A stretch of DNA of 64,000 bases from NCBI GenBank assembly GCA_016712345.1, contig JADJRH010000001.1, forward strand, positions 4,216,001 to 4,280,000, written 5' to 3'. The notes below the pieces were generated by a model that ran no database searches, was not told where the DNA came from, and worked only from the letters and a program-made list of their open reading frames with translations. This DNA is from Polyangiaceae bacterium. GTDB taxonomy: Bacteria; Myxococcota_A; Polyangia; Polyangiales; Polyangiaceae. A program made the translations under genes and the position numbers. This document shows, one piece after another, positions 54,753 through 64,000 of the stretch (its first letter is position 1; each line of letters begins with the position of its first letter).

Positions 54753-54891
54753 CTCTACCGCCCCGCAACAACCTGACATGCTGCGATACCTGACAGGACG
54801 TATCCAACACGGACTCGCAAGCCGGATCGCCCCGCAGCGATCTGAATGCCCTTCCACCTGATACGTCGTATTCAACACGGAGTTCCCCAGC
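54753..54891. repeat. Two imperfect 67-bp direct repeats in a gene-free stretch
   Basis: The stretch 54746-55456 holds no convincing gene. Two units of about 67 bases (54755-54821 and 54823-54889) align along their length, best at CGTATCCAACACGGA (54799) and CGTATTCAACACGGA (54867) and at CGCCCCGCA at their starts. The rest of the stretch, apart from the CACGGAG inverted repeat, shows nothing recognised; it may be decayed or structured DNA. Confidence 0.5.
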
Positions 54892-55192
54892 GGCGCATGC
54901 GCCTCATTCGAACGGCGAGTAACTCGTTGCGGTTGAGTTGTCGATGCAGCAGAAGAGAGCCCGTTCTGGGAGGTCCGGCGACTTGAGATGTCCATCACGT
55001 CGCCATCCACCGGTCTCGCCGGTCTCTCGTTTTCGTCGTGGCTGCGCTCGCCACAGAACTCCATCTGGAGAACCCGACGCGCCACGCTGTTCGCTTTTCC
55101 GCTTGGCGACGGGCAAGGGTGTCCCAAACGTCTCGACAAGACTGGATCCGTGCCTTGCAGAACGTTCCGCTAAAGGGAAGTTACCTAGGAGG

Positions 55193-55356
55193 CACGGAGA
55201 TCACGGAGATCCACGGAGTTTTTTGTATTTCAGACTGCCATAGGCTTGCATCAGCCAGACAAAAAACTTGTCAGGTTCGGAGTCACGTTGTGGATGTCCA
55301 TTGCAGCCAAAGAAACAAAAAACTCCGTGTTCCTCTGTGTTCTCCGTGATTCCGTG
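55193..55356. repeat. Inverted repeat of CACGGAG-type runs
   Basis: The left part (55193-55226) has three CACGGAG units followed by TTTTTTGT; the right part (55315-55356) is its imperfect reverse complement, ACAAAAAACTCCGTG then CTCTGTGTTCTCCGTGATTCCGTG. About 88 bases separate them. Repeats of this kind occur in many environmental bacteria, often near small GxxExxY or four-helix-bundle genes. No such gene is present here, so this may be an empty or decayed unit. Confidence 0.6.
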
Positions 55357-55456
55357 TTGATTACGGCGTTGCGGTTATCCAGACGCGTCAAGTCTTGGCG
55401 CGACGTATCAGTCGTCGCTCTGCCTTCGTCGGTGCTGGGTAACGGCGATCTACCCA

Positions 55457-55969
55457 TCACTTGAAGTTTTGTACAGCCCACACGGCGCCGTTATCCATGA
55501 CAAAGAAACCGCACGACACTTGGGTATAGTTGGGGTTTGACATGTTGATGTAATGCCCGTGCGTGGCAAAGTCGTCCCCCGGGCCTTCTGCCCACATGAG
55601 CGCTAGGCAGTCTTCAATCATGTCTTCAGGCGGGCCGTTCCACCCGGGGCACTCGTTTTGGGCAGACTCACCGCAGGAGCCGAAAGCGCCGTGCGGTTGA
55701 CCTGTCTGCGAGTCGCTTTTGGCTTCGTCGTTGGAGCAGAGTTCCTGATCTGTCCAACGCTCGTAGGGCGGCAAATTAAGTGTCTTTCGATAGTCGTTAA
55801 TCGTGTTCACGCACAGGTCTGCCGCGGCGTTGTGGGGGTTGTCACTGTTGCCGGTGCCCCCTGCGCCGCCGCCCCCGTCGCCGTTTCCGTCGCAGGCGGC
55901 GAGAACGAGAGCTGCGCAGAAGAGGATGGGTAGACCGGCGATGGGTTGATTTTTGGCGCTGTTGTGCAT
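55457..55969 (-). CDS. CAP/SCP-domain lipoprotein
   Basis: A 170-residue protein with signal and lipobox VLAAC, a short Gly-rich linker and a CAP-like (SCP/PR1) domain. LCVNTINDYRKTLNLPPYERWTD is the first helix, SDSQTGQPHGAFGSCGE brings the first conserved His, and FATHGHYINMSNPNYTQVSCGFF is the end of the fold. CAP proteins are exported and often bind lipids or sterols. ATG at 55969 has GGGAGAG upstream. The domain is on the short side. Function unknown. Confidence 0.8.
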   Translation of the reverse strand: MHNSAKNQPIAGLPILFCAALVLAACDGNGDGGGGAGGTGNSDNPHNAAADLCVNTINDYRKTLNLPPYERWTDQELCSNDEAKSDSQTGQPHGAFGSCGESAQNECPGWNGPPEDMIEDCLALMWAEGPGDDFATHGHYINMSNPNYTQVSCGFFVMDNGAVWAVQNFK

Positions 55970-56047
55970 GATGGCTCTCCCAATACTACGTGGCCATTTT
56001 CGTCGACGGGTAGCGTTTAAAGCGCGTGTGCCGGGACAAGCGGCCGC

Positions 56048-57724
56048 TCAACGTTTCTGCGGGGAGGCTTGGAGCACCCGCCACAGTGAAAAAGGGCCTT
56101 CGGTTGCGAGCGGGGCAGCGGCAAATGTGCCGCTTTTGTCAGGGCGATTTGCAGCGGCGATCACGTAGTGCGCGCCCGATTGAGTGAGGCGAGTTTCGAG
56201 CGGGACAGCGATCGTATTCTGGCTGTTTCGTGGATCGAGGTCGCGCTCCAACTCAAAGACCCATGGCCTTCCGCTTCCGGCCAAAATGGCGAAATAGCCA
56301 TAGTCGGACATGTCGGCGATCAAGAGCCGCTGCTCGGGTTTGGCCACTTCGGCGGCGCGCTCTCCAATGGCTGTTTCGGCGCGTCGTGGCATGAAGGCCT
56401 CGCGCGGGGTGAAGATGCGCACGAGATGGGGGCCCAATCCGGGCGCATCGGGGCCGTTGGCGGCGGCGACGGCGGGCAGCACGGCTGCGCGAAATAAAAG
56501 GAGTACGCCCGCCGTCGCCGCGGTGTACACAAATGCTTTGCGGCTGAAAACATCGGTGCGCGCGAGAATCGCGGCGGCCGCAACGGCGAGCGCGAGCGCT
56601 GGAAAGAGGACGGCGCGCTCGGGGTGGTGAGTGGGAGCGCCGTCGTTCACGAGGGCCAGGGAGAGCGCGCCGATCTGGACCAGCGCGAGCGCGAGCGGCG
56701 CTACGGTTGGGAGAAGTGCGCTTCGAGCCGCGGGCGCTTGTGGGGCCTTTCGAGAACGAGAGCGCGCCGCGATGACGAGCGCCAAAAGCGCAAGGAGCAG
56801 TACTTCGGGCATCTCGCGAAGCAGCGCTGCGGGATATTGAAGAAGGCGCGCGAGTGTACTCTCGCTGGACGATACACCGAGGGCGCGCTTGTACGCGGTG
56901 ACGCGCGCGACGAAGTGAAAAGGGTCGTTGTGGGCAATGCGGTTCCACAAAATCCAAACAATGGGGCCGACTGTCGCCAGAAGCGATGTGACTACAGGGT
57001 GTACACAAAGCGACTTTGCGCGCCGTACGAAGTAGGCGCGCGGCGCGCCGTACGAAGTAGGCGCGCCCTCCCCTGAATGTGTACTCTCACTCGATTTGTC
57101 GTTTTTTGAAGGGTTTTTCGCCCACGAAAATGGAGCGATATGTGTCGGTTTTAGAACAAGATTGGCGATCGCAAACGCCGCGGCGACGGGCCACGGTTCG
57201 TATCGGGAGAGGGTTGCGGCGAGGAGGGAAAACGCGCCGAGGCTTCGATCCAAGGGATTTTTGGACGCGAGCGTGGAGGCGGCAAAGAGGGTGAGTGATG
57301 CGGTGAAGAGTTCGGGAACGGTGGCGACACCGAGCCACGCCGACCATCCGATGAGCGAACAGAAGACGGATGTGGCAACGGCTGCGACCGCGTTTCGGGT
57401 GATGAGCAATGTGGCGCGGGCAATGAGAAACGATGAAAAAAGGCTCAAAAGAAAGGCTGTGACGCGCGCGACCCAAAGGCTTGTTCCGCAGGCGAACATG
57501 GCGCCGCCGGTGATCCAAAACGGAAATGGAAGCCAGCTTGTGCCGGTGGGATCGAGTTTGGGGGTGTGGGCGAACGACTGCGCGATGACAACGCGCGAGA
57601 AGTCGTCGTCGCTGACGGCTCTGAAACCGAAGGCAAAAACGAGAAAGGCAACGACGAGACGAGCGCCGAGGAGGATCGCGAGGTGCGTGCGATTCAGGCG
57701 CGGAGCGGGCTCCGCCGCGTTCAC
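56048..57724 (-). CDS. GT-C-type membrane glycosyltransferase-like protein
   Basis: A 558-residue protein with about ten to twelve membrane helices. The first external loop carries SDDDFSRV near 40, an acidic motif like the catalytic DD of GT-C transferases (mannosyltransferases, ArnT). The C-terminal part (about 450-558) is soluble and periplasmic. A hydrophilic loop near 220-240 contains a DNA tandem duplication. It would transfer sugars from a polyprenyl-phosphate donor on the outer face of the inner membrane. The GTG start at 57724 overlaps the secG stop (GTGA), so it is the last gene of the gap-pgk-tpiA-secG run. Confidence 0.7.
   Translation of the reverse strand: MNAAEPAPRLNRTHLAILLGARLVVAFLVFAFGFRAVSDDDFSRVVIAQSFAHTPKLDPTGTSWLPFPFWITGGAMFACGTSLWVARVTAFLLSLFSSFLIARATLLITRNAVAAVATSVFCSLIGWSAWLGVATVPELFTASLTLFAASTLASKNPLDRSLGAFSLLAATLSRYEPWPVAAAFAIANLVLKPTHIAPFSWAKNPSKNDKSSESTHSGEGAPTSYGAPRAYFVRRAKSLCVHPVVTSLLATVGPIVWILWNRIAHNDPFHFVARVTAYKRALGVSSSESTLARLLQYPAALLREMPEVLLLALLALVIAARSRSRKAPQAPAARSALLPTVAPLALALVQIGALSLALVNDGAPTHHPERAVLFPALALAVAAAAILARTDVFSRKAFVYTAATAGVLLLFRAAVLPAVAAANGPDAPGLGPHLVRIFTPREAFMPRRAETAIGERAAEVAKPEQRLLIADMSDYGYFAILAGSGRPWVFELERDLDPRNSQNTIAVPLETRLTQSGAHYVIAAANRPDKSGTFAAAPLATEGPFSLWRVLQASPQKR
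57020..57068 (-). repeat. 25-bp tandem duplication in the GT-C gene
   Basis: The 24-base unit at 57020-57043 recurs at 57045-57068, a period of 25. The two copies are therefore read in different frames (as GAPTSYGA and RAYFVRRA) yet the gene stays open. Each unit begins with GCGCGCC and ends with GGCGCGC. Confidence 0.6.
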
Positions 57725-58002
57725 TTCTGTTGTTCTTGTTGTTGTTTCTCGAAGGCCTTCAGCTCGCGATCACCGGCCGATGAAAGGTACGCAAGACCGA
57801 TGCTTGTGAGCATGAAGATCGCGGCGCAAATGCCGGTGAGTCGCGTGAGGAAGTTGCCTGCGCCGCGACCGCCGAAGACCTGCGCGGTGGCTCCACCGAA
57901 CGCCGACCCCATGCCGCCGCTGCGGCCCTGTTGAAGGAGCACAACGAGAATGAGGAAGATGCAGACCGTGACGTGAACGATGCTGAGGATGGTCTGGAGC
58001 AT
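57721..58002 (-). CDS. secG: Preprotein translocase subunit SecG
   Basis: A 93-residue protein with two membrane helices (about 3-22 and 52-72) and, between them, QQGRSGGMGSAFGGATAQVFG, the conserved SecG loop. The C-terminal tail is charged and Gln-rich. SecG joins SecY and SecE in the protein-conducting channel and aids SecA-driven export. It follows tpiA on the same strand, a common order in bacteria. The 261-base gap from tpiA holds a direct repeat. Confidence 0.95.
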   Translation of the reverse strand: MLQTILSIVHVTVCIFLILVVLLQQGRSGGMGSAFGGATAQVFGGRGAGNFLTRLTGICAAIFMLTSIGLAYLSSAGDRELKAFEKQQQEQQK

Positions 58003-58066
58003 GGCTTTACGCGATTCCGAACGAAGGGGCCCTTTAGCCTTCTTTTGCGTTGCGCGCTAGGTGGCA

Positions 58067-58241
58067 GGTGTTTTTCTACTGCGCGCCCCGCTGACGCGTC
58101 CTCACTGCGCTTCCGGTGCTCAAATACACAGAGTATGTTCCGCTCCGGGTCTCGCTCGGACGCGTGATCGGGGCTGCTCGTGACGAAAACCACCAGCCAC
58201 CTAGTTAGCGGTGTTTTTCTACTGCGCGCCCCGCTGACGCG
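58067..58241. repeat. 32-bp direct repeat between tpiA and secG
   Basis: A 32-base unit at 58067-58098 recurs exactly at 58210-58241; it contains GTTTTTCTACTGCGCGCCCC. The two copies are 143 bases apart. GCTAGGTGGC (about 58056) and GCCACCTAG (58196) add an inverted pair. No gene lies between them. Confidence 0.75.
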
Positions 58242-58263
58242 CCCTTGCGTAGCTTTCGTCGGA

Positions 58264-59043
58264 TCAGGCCTGGGCGGCGGCAACCTGGTTGCCCGCTTCA
58301 GCGATTTTGGCGAAACCGGCGGCGTCGAGCGAGGCGCCGCCGACGAGTGCGCCGTCGATGTCGGTTTGACCGAGGAGGCCCGCGGCATTGTCGGCTTTGA
58401 CGCTGCCGCCGTATAGAATACGTGTTGTGTCGGCCAGTTCGTCGGAAGCGGCGGCGAGGAGTTTGCGGATCATCGCGTGTACTTCTTGAGCGTCTTCGGC
58501 TTTGGCGACTTTGCCGGTGCCGATGGCCCACACAGGTTCATAAGCGATGACGCCGTAACCGGGATTTTCTGCGAGGGCGCCGCGGAATGCGAGCACCTGC
58601 TTTTGCACAACTTCGAGCGTTTGGCCGGCTTCGCGCTCGTCGAGGGTTTCGCCGACGCACACGATGGGGACAATGCGCTCTCGCATGGCGGCGATGACCT
58701 TTTTGGCGATCATTGTGTCGGTTTCGCCGAAGATGTGGCGCCGTTCACTGTGGCCGATGATGACCCACTCAACGCCCGACTCTTTGAGCATGCTCGGGCT
58801 CACTTCACCTGTGAAGGCGCCGGACATTTCAAAGTGCATGTTTTGGGCTGCGAGAAAGACTTTGCGGGGGGCCTGCGAAAGTTCGTGCGCGACAGCGGCG
58901 AGCGCTGTGAACGGGGGCGCAACGAGCATGTCGACATTGCCAAAACCGGCCGTGAGTCGGGCGACATTGGCGGCGAGCGTGCAGCCGTCGGCTCCTCCGG
59001 CGTTCATCTTCCAGTTGCCTGCGATTAAAGGGCGACGCGCCAT
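58264..59043 (-). CDS. tpiA: Triose-phosphate isomerase
   Basis: A 259-residue TIM-barrel enzyme. Signatures: GNWKMN at 10-15 with the catalytic Lys, GHSERR near 97-102 with the catalytic His, YEPVWAIGTG with the catalytic Glu near 168, and YGGSVKADN near 213. It interconverts dihydroxyacetone phosphate and glyceraldehyde 3-phosphate. ATG at 59043 has GAGGA upstream. Length is normal. It lies 31 bases from the pgk stop in a glycolytic operon. Confidence 0.97.
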   Translation of the reverse strand: MARRPLIAGNWKMNAGGADGCTLAANVARLTAGFGNVDMLVAPPFTALAAVAHELSQAPRKVFLAAQNMHFEMSGAFTGEVSPSMLKESGVEWVIIGHSERRHIFGETDTMIAKKVIAAMRERIVPIVCVGETLDEREAGQTLEVVQKQVLAFRGALAENPGYGVIAYEPVWAIGTGKVAKAEDAQEVHAMIRKLLAAASDELADTTRILYGGSVKADNAAGLLGQTDIDGALVGGASLDAAGFAKIAEAGNQVAAAQA

Positions 59044-59074
59044 GATGTTCCTCGTTGTGAATGGTTAGGTGTAC

Positions 59075-60334
<1,260 letters not shown>

Positions 60335-60392
60335 GATGGTGGCTCCGAATACGTCGGTGGGTGGGAGCGAAACGAAAAAGAAGGACGGCAAG

Positions 60393-60421
60393 TTGTGTAC
60401 ACAAGCTAGTTGTGTACACAA
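60393..60421. promoter_or_regulatory. Two copies of the 12-bp palindrome TTGTGTACACAA between gap and pgk
   Basis: TTGTGTACACAA occurs at 60393-60404 and again at 60410-60421, separated by GCTAG, in the 113-base spacer between gap and pgk. Each is a perfect palindrome; centres are 17 bases apart. This could be a tandem repressor site, an RNA hairpin controlling the ratio of the two enzymes, or two copies of a genome-wide palindromic word. No promoter consensus was identified with certainty. Confidence 0.5.
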
Positions 60422-60447
60422 CTGGAAGCCGCCCGACGGAGCGGCAA

Positions 60448-61482
60448 TCAGGCCGCGGGGAGGCCCTTCTTTGCCACGAGCAGAGACAGGTCGATCATGC
60501 GGTGGCTGAAGCCCCACTCATTGTCGTACCAGGCGAAGATCTTGGCGAAGCGATCGCCGAGAACCTGAGTGAGTGTTGCGTCAAACGTTGACGAAGCGGG
60601 GTTGCCGATGAAGTCACCCGAAACAAGTTCGGTTTCGGTGTAGTCGAGAATGTTTTTCATCGGGCCTTCATCGGCAGCCTTTTTCATGGCTTCGTGAATG
60701 GCGGCCTTGGTGAGCGGCTTTTCGGTGTGAAGGGTGAGATCCACAAGCGAAACGTCGACCGTGGGAACGCGAATGGCCTGTCCGTCGAACTTGCCTTTGA
60801 GTTCGGGGATGACTTCGCTCAGGGCTTTGGCGGCGCCGGTGGACGACGGAATCATGTTTACGGCGGCAGCGCGTGCGCGGCGAACATCGCCTTTGCGGTG
60901 CGGCAAATCCAAGATGTGTTGGTCGTTTGTGTACGCATGCACCGTGGTCATGAGGCCGTGCACAACACCGAAGTTGTCGAGCATAACCTTGGCGATTGGG
61001 GCGAGGCAGTTGGTGGTGCACGACCCATTGGAGATCACGTGATGTTTGGCGGCGTCGTATTTGTCGTCGTTCACGCCCATGACAATGGTCAGATCGTGGT
61101 TTTTCGCGGGCGCGGAAATGAGGACTTTTTTCGCTCCGGCTTTGATATGCGCTTCGGCTTTGGCCTTTTCGGTAAAGAGGCCGGTGCACTCGAAAACGAT
61201 GTCCACGCCCAGGTCTTTCCACGGCAAGGCCGCGGGATCTTTTTGAGCCAGGATTTGAATGCGGCGGTCGCCGATCCCGATGTACCCTTCACCGTGCGTG
61301 ACCTTTTGCGCCTTAAATTCGCGGTGAATGGAGTCGTACCGCAAAAGGTGAGCGAGAGTGCCGGCATCGGTCAGGTCGTTGATGGCGACGATCTCGAGAT
61401 CTGTAATGTTGCGTTCGTAAAGTGCGCGGACAATGCACCTGCCGATGCGGCCGAAGCCGTTGATCGCGATCTTGGTCGCCAT
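60448..61482 (-). CDS. gap: Glyceraldehyde-3-phosphate dehydrogenase, type I
   Basis: A 344-residue enzyme. INGFGRIGR (7-15) is the NAD-binding loop and SNGSCTTNCLAP holds the catalytic Cys. ATG at 61482 has AAGGAG upstream. The C-terminal WYDNEWGFSHRMIDL is typical. It oxidises glyceraldehyde 3-phosphate to 1,3-bisphosphoglycerate with NAD. It is the first gene of the glycolytic run, divergent from the kinase gene, so the promoter lies in 61483-61650. Confidence 0.97.
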   Translation of the reverse strand: MATKIAINGFGRIGRCIVRALYERNITDLEIVAINDLTDAGTLAHLLRYDSIHREFKAQKVTHGEGYIGIGDRRIQILAQKDPAALPWKDLGVDIVFECTGLFTEKAKAEAHIKAGAKKVLISAPAKNHDLTIVMGVNDDKYDAAKHHVISNGSCTTNCLAPIAKVMLDNFGVVHGLMTTVHAYTNDQHILDLPHRKGDVRRARAAAVNMIPSSTGAAKALSEVIPELKGKFDGQAIRVPTVDVSLVDLTLHTEKPLTKAAIHEAMKKAADEGPMKNILDYTETELVSGDFIGNPASSTFDATLTQVLGDRFAKIFAWYDNEWGFSHRMIDLSLLVAKKGLPAA

Positions 61483-61650
61483 GGTCGAAACTCCTTATTT
61501 CGAGGTACGTTTTGAGCCGCTTTCGCAGAACATGAAACGCTTGGCCGGCCCAAAACCGAATGCGGGCCGACCTAGTAGTCAGCCCCGACTGTGTGGTCAA
61601 GCCGAGCTGGACCTGCACCGTGTCCGCGGCCTCGTGTAGCCTCGGTCGCG

Positions 61651-63603
61651 ATGTCGAACTCCCCCGACCGAGGAGCCAAGCCGCGACCACAATCCTCTGC
61701 CGAAGCGGCCACTTTGCCGACGGACCCTGAACTGGGGAACGCTCCCACGGTGGTGGCAAACACGGTGGCCATCGGCGGCAGACGTGCGCAAAAAGATCCG
61801 TTCACGCTTGTCTCGGGCGAATCGATTTCGCCTCAGGTCGACGCGGGCGATACCGACATTGAAGGCACGAGCGGCAAACGACGTTACGAGCCGGGCGCGG
61901 TGATCGGTGCCGGCGGCATGGGTGAGGTGCGCCTGCACTTGGATCGGCGCATTGGGCGGCGAGTCGCCAAAAAAACACTTCACCGGACGCTCGATTCGCA
62001 GGCGGCTCGTCAACGTTTTCTTCGCGAAGCCCGCGTGCAGGGGCAGCTTGAGCACCCCGCGATCGTGCCGGTTTACGACTTGGATGTGGACGATCAGGGG
62101 CGGGCGTTTTTTACAATGAAACGCGTTCGCGGGTTGACGCTCGAACGCGTGATGGACCGGTTGCGTACACATGACGCGGACACCGTAAAGCGCTTTTCAA
62201 CGCGCAAACTGCTCACGGCGTTTGCCCAAGTGTGCCTTGCGATCGATTACGCCCACACCCGAGGTGTACTCCATCGCGATCTCAAACCCGGCAACATCAT
62301 GTTGGGCGACTTTGGCGAAGTGTACGTTTTGGATTGGGGCCTCGCCAAAGTGGTTGGCGAAAACGAAGATGAAACGGACGATGCGCCCGCTTCAATGCCG
62401 CTTCTCGGTGCGTCGGCGGCGCTCACCCGCGGCGGCGCGCTTCTCGGAACGCCGGCGTATATGGCCCCGGAGCAGCTCCTTCGAAAAACGGACGAGGTGG
62501 ACGCGCGCTCGGACATCTTCGCGCTCGGCGCGATCTTGTTTGAGATCGTGACGCGCATTCCCTTTCGGAGCAGCGCCGACGTGGCCGAAATTGTGCGATG
62601 TGTACACGAGGGCGAAGTGATTCGACCGAGCGAGCGCATGGCCGAGGTTGCGCCCGAATTGGATGAAGCGTGTGCGCGCGCCCTCGCGAAAGATCCTGAA
62701 GAAAGGCCCGCTCGTGCGCGCGACTTGGCCGACGCTGTAGAACGATTTCTCGATGGTGAGCAGGACGCCGCGGTTCGAAAAACGCTCGCCTCGCAACATG
62801 CTGAAACGGCGCGCCGCGCGCCGCGCATGGATGCGTACCGTGAAACGTTCAAGGCGCTCGCGCTCGATCCGAACAACGAAGACGCGCAGGGTCTGCTTGT
62901 GCACCTCCTCACCGATGAAACGGGTGAAGTGCCCGAGGCCGCCCAAAAAGAACTCGATGCGACGCGCGATCAGACCCGCGCTGCCGGTGCCCGTCTTGGA
63001 ACATTCGGGCTCTTGTTGTGGCTCGCCATGTTTCCCGTAAGTGTACTCATTGGTGTACGCAACTGGCCGGCGGTTCTCGCCACGGCGATTGTCACCATCA
63101 TCGCGGCGATATTTTCGTATCACATGTCAAAGTTGCCGCGTTTTGGAGTGGGATCCGTCGGCGTATTGGCCGCGCTTGTGGCGGGTGTTGTTGCCATGAC
63201 GAGCTGTTACATGGGCCCGTTTATTCTGGTTCCAACGTGCGCCGCCACAGCGGGCATTTTGCTCTCCACCCACGCTCGAAAAAACGAGCGGCTTGTGTAC
63301 GTTGTGCTCGTTTCAATCGGCGCGCTCCTGCCGTTTATTGCCGAGATCGGCGGCATTTTTCCGCGTGCCTACAGTTTTGAAGAAAACCGCGTTGTTGTGT
63401 TTGCGCGCGCCATTGCACTGCCCGAGGGGGCCACACACGCGGCGATGATTTACTCCACGCTGAGCTTCGTGATCTTGTGTACCGTTCTTATGGGCCGCGC
63501 CCGCGACGCGCTTGAGTCTTTGGAACGGCGCCGATTTGTTCAATCTTGGTATCTGCGAGAACTGTTCCCCGCGGGTCGAAAGTCGGCCTCGCCCGCTTCG
63601 TAG
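61651..63603 (+). CDS. Membrane Ser/Thr protein kinase
   Basis: A 650-residue protein. Start chosen at MSNSPDRG. Residues 1-80 are disordered. The kinase domain (about 85-375) has GAGGMGEVRLHL, an ATP lysine in RRVAKKTL, HRDLKPGNIML, DWGLAK and GTPAYMAPEQ. DWG replaces DFG, a variation known in some active bacterial kinases. About four to six membrane helices form the C-terminus (about 460-630): FGLLLWLAMFPVSVLIGV, LATAIVTIIAAIF, GVLAALVAGVVAM and more. It lacks a periplasmic sensor domain. A strong terminator-like hairpin follows. Probable signalling kinase; substrate unknown. Confidence 0.9.
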   Translation: MSNSPDRGAKPRPQSSAEAATLPTDPELGNAPTVVANTVAIGGRRAQKDPFTLVSGESISPQVDAGDTDIEGTSGKRRYEPGAVIGAGGMGEVRLHLDRRIGRRVAKKTLHRTLDSQAARQRFLREARVQGQLEHPAIVPVYDLDVDDQGRAFFTMKRVRGLTLERVMDRLRTHDADTVKRFSTRKLLTAFAQVCLAIDYAHTRGVLHRDLKPGNIMLGDFGEVYVLDWGLAKVVGENEDETDDAPASMPLLGASAALTRGGALLGTPAYMAPEQLLRKTDEVDARSDIFALGAILFEIVTRIPFRSSADVAEIVRCVHEGEVIRPSERMAEVAPELDEACARALAKDPEERPARARDLADAVERFLDGEQDAAVRKTLASQHAETARRAPRMDAYRETFKALALDPNNEDAQGLLVHLLTDETGEVPEAAQKELDATRDQTRAAGARLGTFGLLLWLAMFPVSVLIGVRNWPAVLATAIVTIIAAIFSYHMSKLPRFGVGSVGVLAALVAGVVAMTSCYMGPFILVPTCAATAGILLSTHARKNERLVYVVLVSIGALLPFIAEIGGIFPRAYSFEENRVVVFARAIALPEGATHAAMIYSTLSFVILCTVLMGRARDALESLERRRFVQSWYLRELFPAGRKSASPAS

Positions 63604-63611
63604 CCCAAACT

Positions 63612-63643
63612 GCGGCCTACTTCTTGGGGCCGCCCAATTTTTT
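63612..63643 (+). terminator. Intrinsic terminator after the kinase gene
   Basis: GCGGCC (63612-63617) and GGCCGC (63628-63633) pair around a ten-base loop and are followed by CCAA and a T6 run ending at 63643. It begins nine bases after the kinase stop. Confidence 0.6.
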
Positions 63644-63812
63644 CGTCGCGCCGGGCCCCGATCGCTCCGAGGAGCTGCGGCCTGGGCGGCTGAAAGCTTC
63701 GCGAAGCGTTGCTCGCCGGGATGCCTTGGGTTAGCGTGCGCGCCGCTTGCGCAAAACTCACGGCGTTTGCTCCCGATAAGCACCGCCGTTTTGCGCTCAA
63801 GAGCGAGAATTT

Positions 63813-64000
63813 ATGGCCGCCAAAAAAGCAGCACCCGTTGTTGACGACGAAGCCGTCGAGTCCGTTCTTGGTCGAGGAACGCGCGTGCGTGGCCGCGTTC
63901 GAGGCGATGTACACCTGCGGGTTGAAGGATCCATCGAAGGCGATGTTTCCGTCGGGGGTGACCTGATCGTCGAAGAAGGCGCCTCCGTTCAAGGCAATAT
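63813..64000 (+). CDS. Bactofilin (N-terminal part, cut by window edge)
   Basis: The ATG at 63813 opens MAAKKAAPVVDDEAVESVLG, followed by the beta-helix repeats of the bactofilin (DUF583, polymer-forming cytoskeletal) family: VRGRVRGDVHLRVEGSIEGD, then VSVGGDLIVEEGASVQGN. Glycine and valine recur every few residues, as the beta-helix needs. Bactofilins polymerise without nucleotide and shape cells or position proteins; in myxobacteria they organise chromosome ends and cell stiffness. The remainder lies beyond the window. No strong ribosome site is seen upstream. Confidence 0.8.
   Translation, partial: MAAKKAAPVVDDEAVESVLGRGTRVRGRVRGDVHLRVEGSIEGDVSVGGDLIVEEGASVQGN

Noticed and set aside
55193..55356. 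CRISPR array from the CACGGAG repeats
   Set aside because: Repeats are short, imperfect and inverted, with no regular spacers and no cas genes.
58003..58263. tRNA-Leu gene next to secG, as in some bacteria
   Set aside because: No cloverleaf or T-loop GTTC box could be found in either strand.

Overview
The window looks like a chromosomal segment of a mid-to-high-GC member of the Myxococcota (a deltaproteobacterium in the older sense). This is an inference from gene style. It has Gly/Ser/Thr-rich lipoproteins with Cys-rich ends, two large membrane Ser/Thr kinases (one with pre-peptidase C-terminal modules), zinc-ribbon proteins with long disordered linkers, RCC1 and beta-propeller lipoproteins, a CAP-domain lipoprotein and a bactofilin. 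No rRNA, tRNA, CRISPR array, phage gene or transposase was seen.

Layout. 0-6 kb: a cut metallophosphoesterase, then a pair of large exported proteins (PLC/P1-nuclease-like, and an M19-dipeptidase-like lipoprotein). 6-15.5 kb: a likely defence island. It has an AAA-ATPase/PD-(D/E)XK gene and a tightly overlapping minus-strand operon of four genes (unknown 444-aa protein, dual-HxK PLD protein, SNF2-type helicase, small YbjN/secretion-chaperone-like protein). 15.5-18.5 kb: a multicopper oxidase split by a frameshift, with a divergent LysR regulator. 18.5-23.8 kb: a two-module SnoaL-like lipoprotein, a 280-bp imperfect inverted repeat, and a beta-oxidation pair (hydroxyacyl-CoA dehydrogenase/enoyl-CoA hydratase plus thiolase). 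23.8-30.9 kb: RCC1 and WD40-type exported proteins, a small lipoprotein, an outer-membrane barrel and a Tat-type protein.

30.9-41 kb: a compact type II fatty-acid/polyketide-like cluster. Its genes are a fused ketosynthase plus degenerate ketosynthase, ACP, GcvT-like protein, ketoreductase, malonyl/acyl transferase, hotdog dehydratase, a frameshifted beta-propeller lipoprotein and a ferredoxin-diiron desaturase fusion. A convergent CrtI/RetSat-like oxidoreductase and an FAH-family hydrolase lie next to it. Together these could build and desaturate an unusual acyl chain. 42-43 kb: two Hsp20 genes. 43.3-50.4 kb: TerB-like protein, a disordered membrane protein, a zinc-ribbon membrane protein and a translationally coupled Ser/Thr kinase. 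50.5-56 kb: beta-propeller lipoprotein plus di-haem cytochrome c, a membrane protein, a YhbY protein with a repeat tail, a 700-bp repeat-bearing gap and a CAP lipoprotein. 56-64 kb: GT-C-like transferase, secG, and the glycolytic run tpiA, pgk, gap (transcribed gap to secG), then a second Ser/Thr kinase and the start of a bactofilin gene.

Two short words are strikingly frequent. The palindrome GTGTACAC occurs about 18 times by eye, against roughly one expected. GGGTAGA/TCTACCC occurs about 34 times by eye against about eight expected, and none were seen in 43.7-50.3 kb or 56-64 kb. All names rest on motifs read by eye; no database search was possible.
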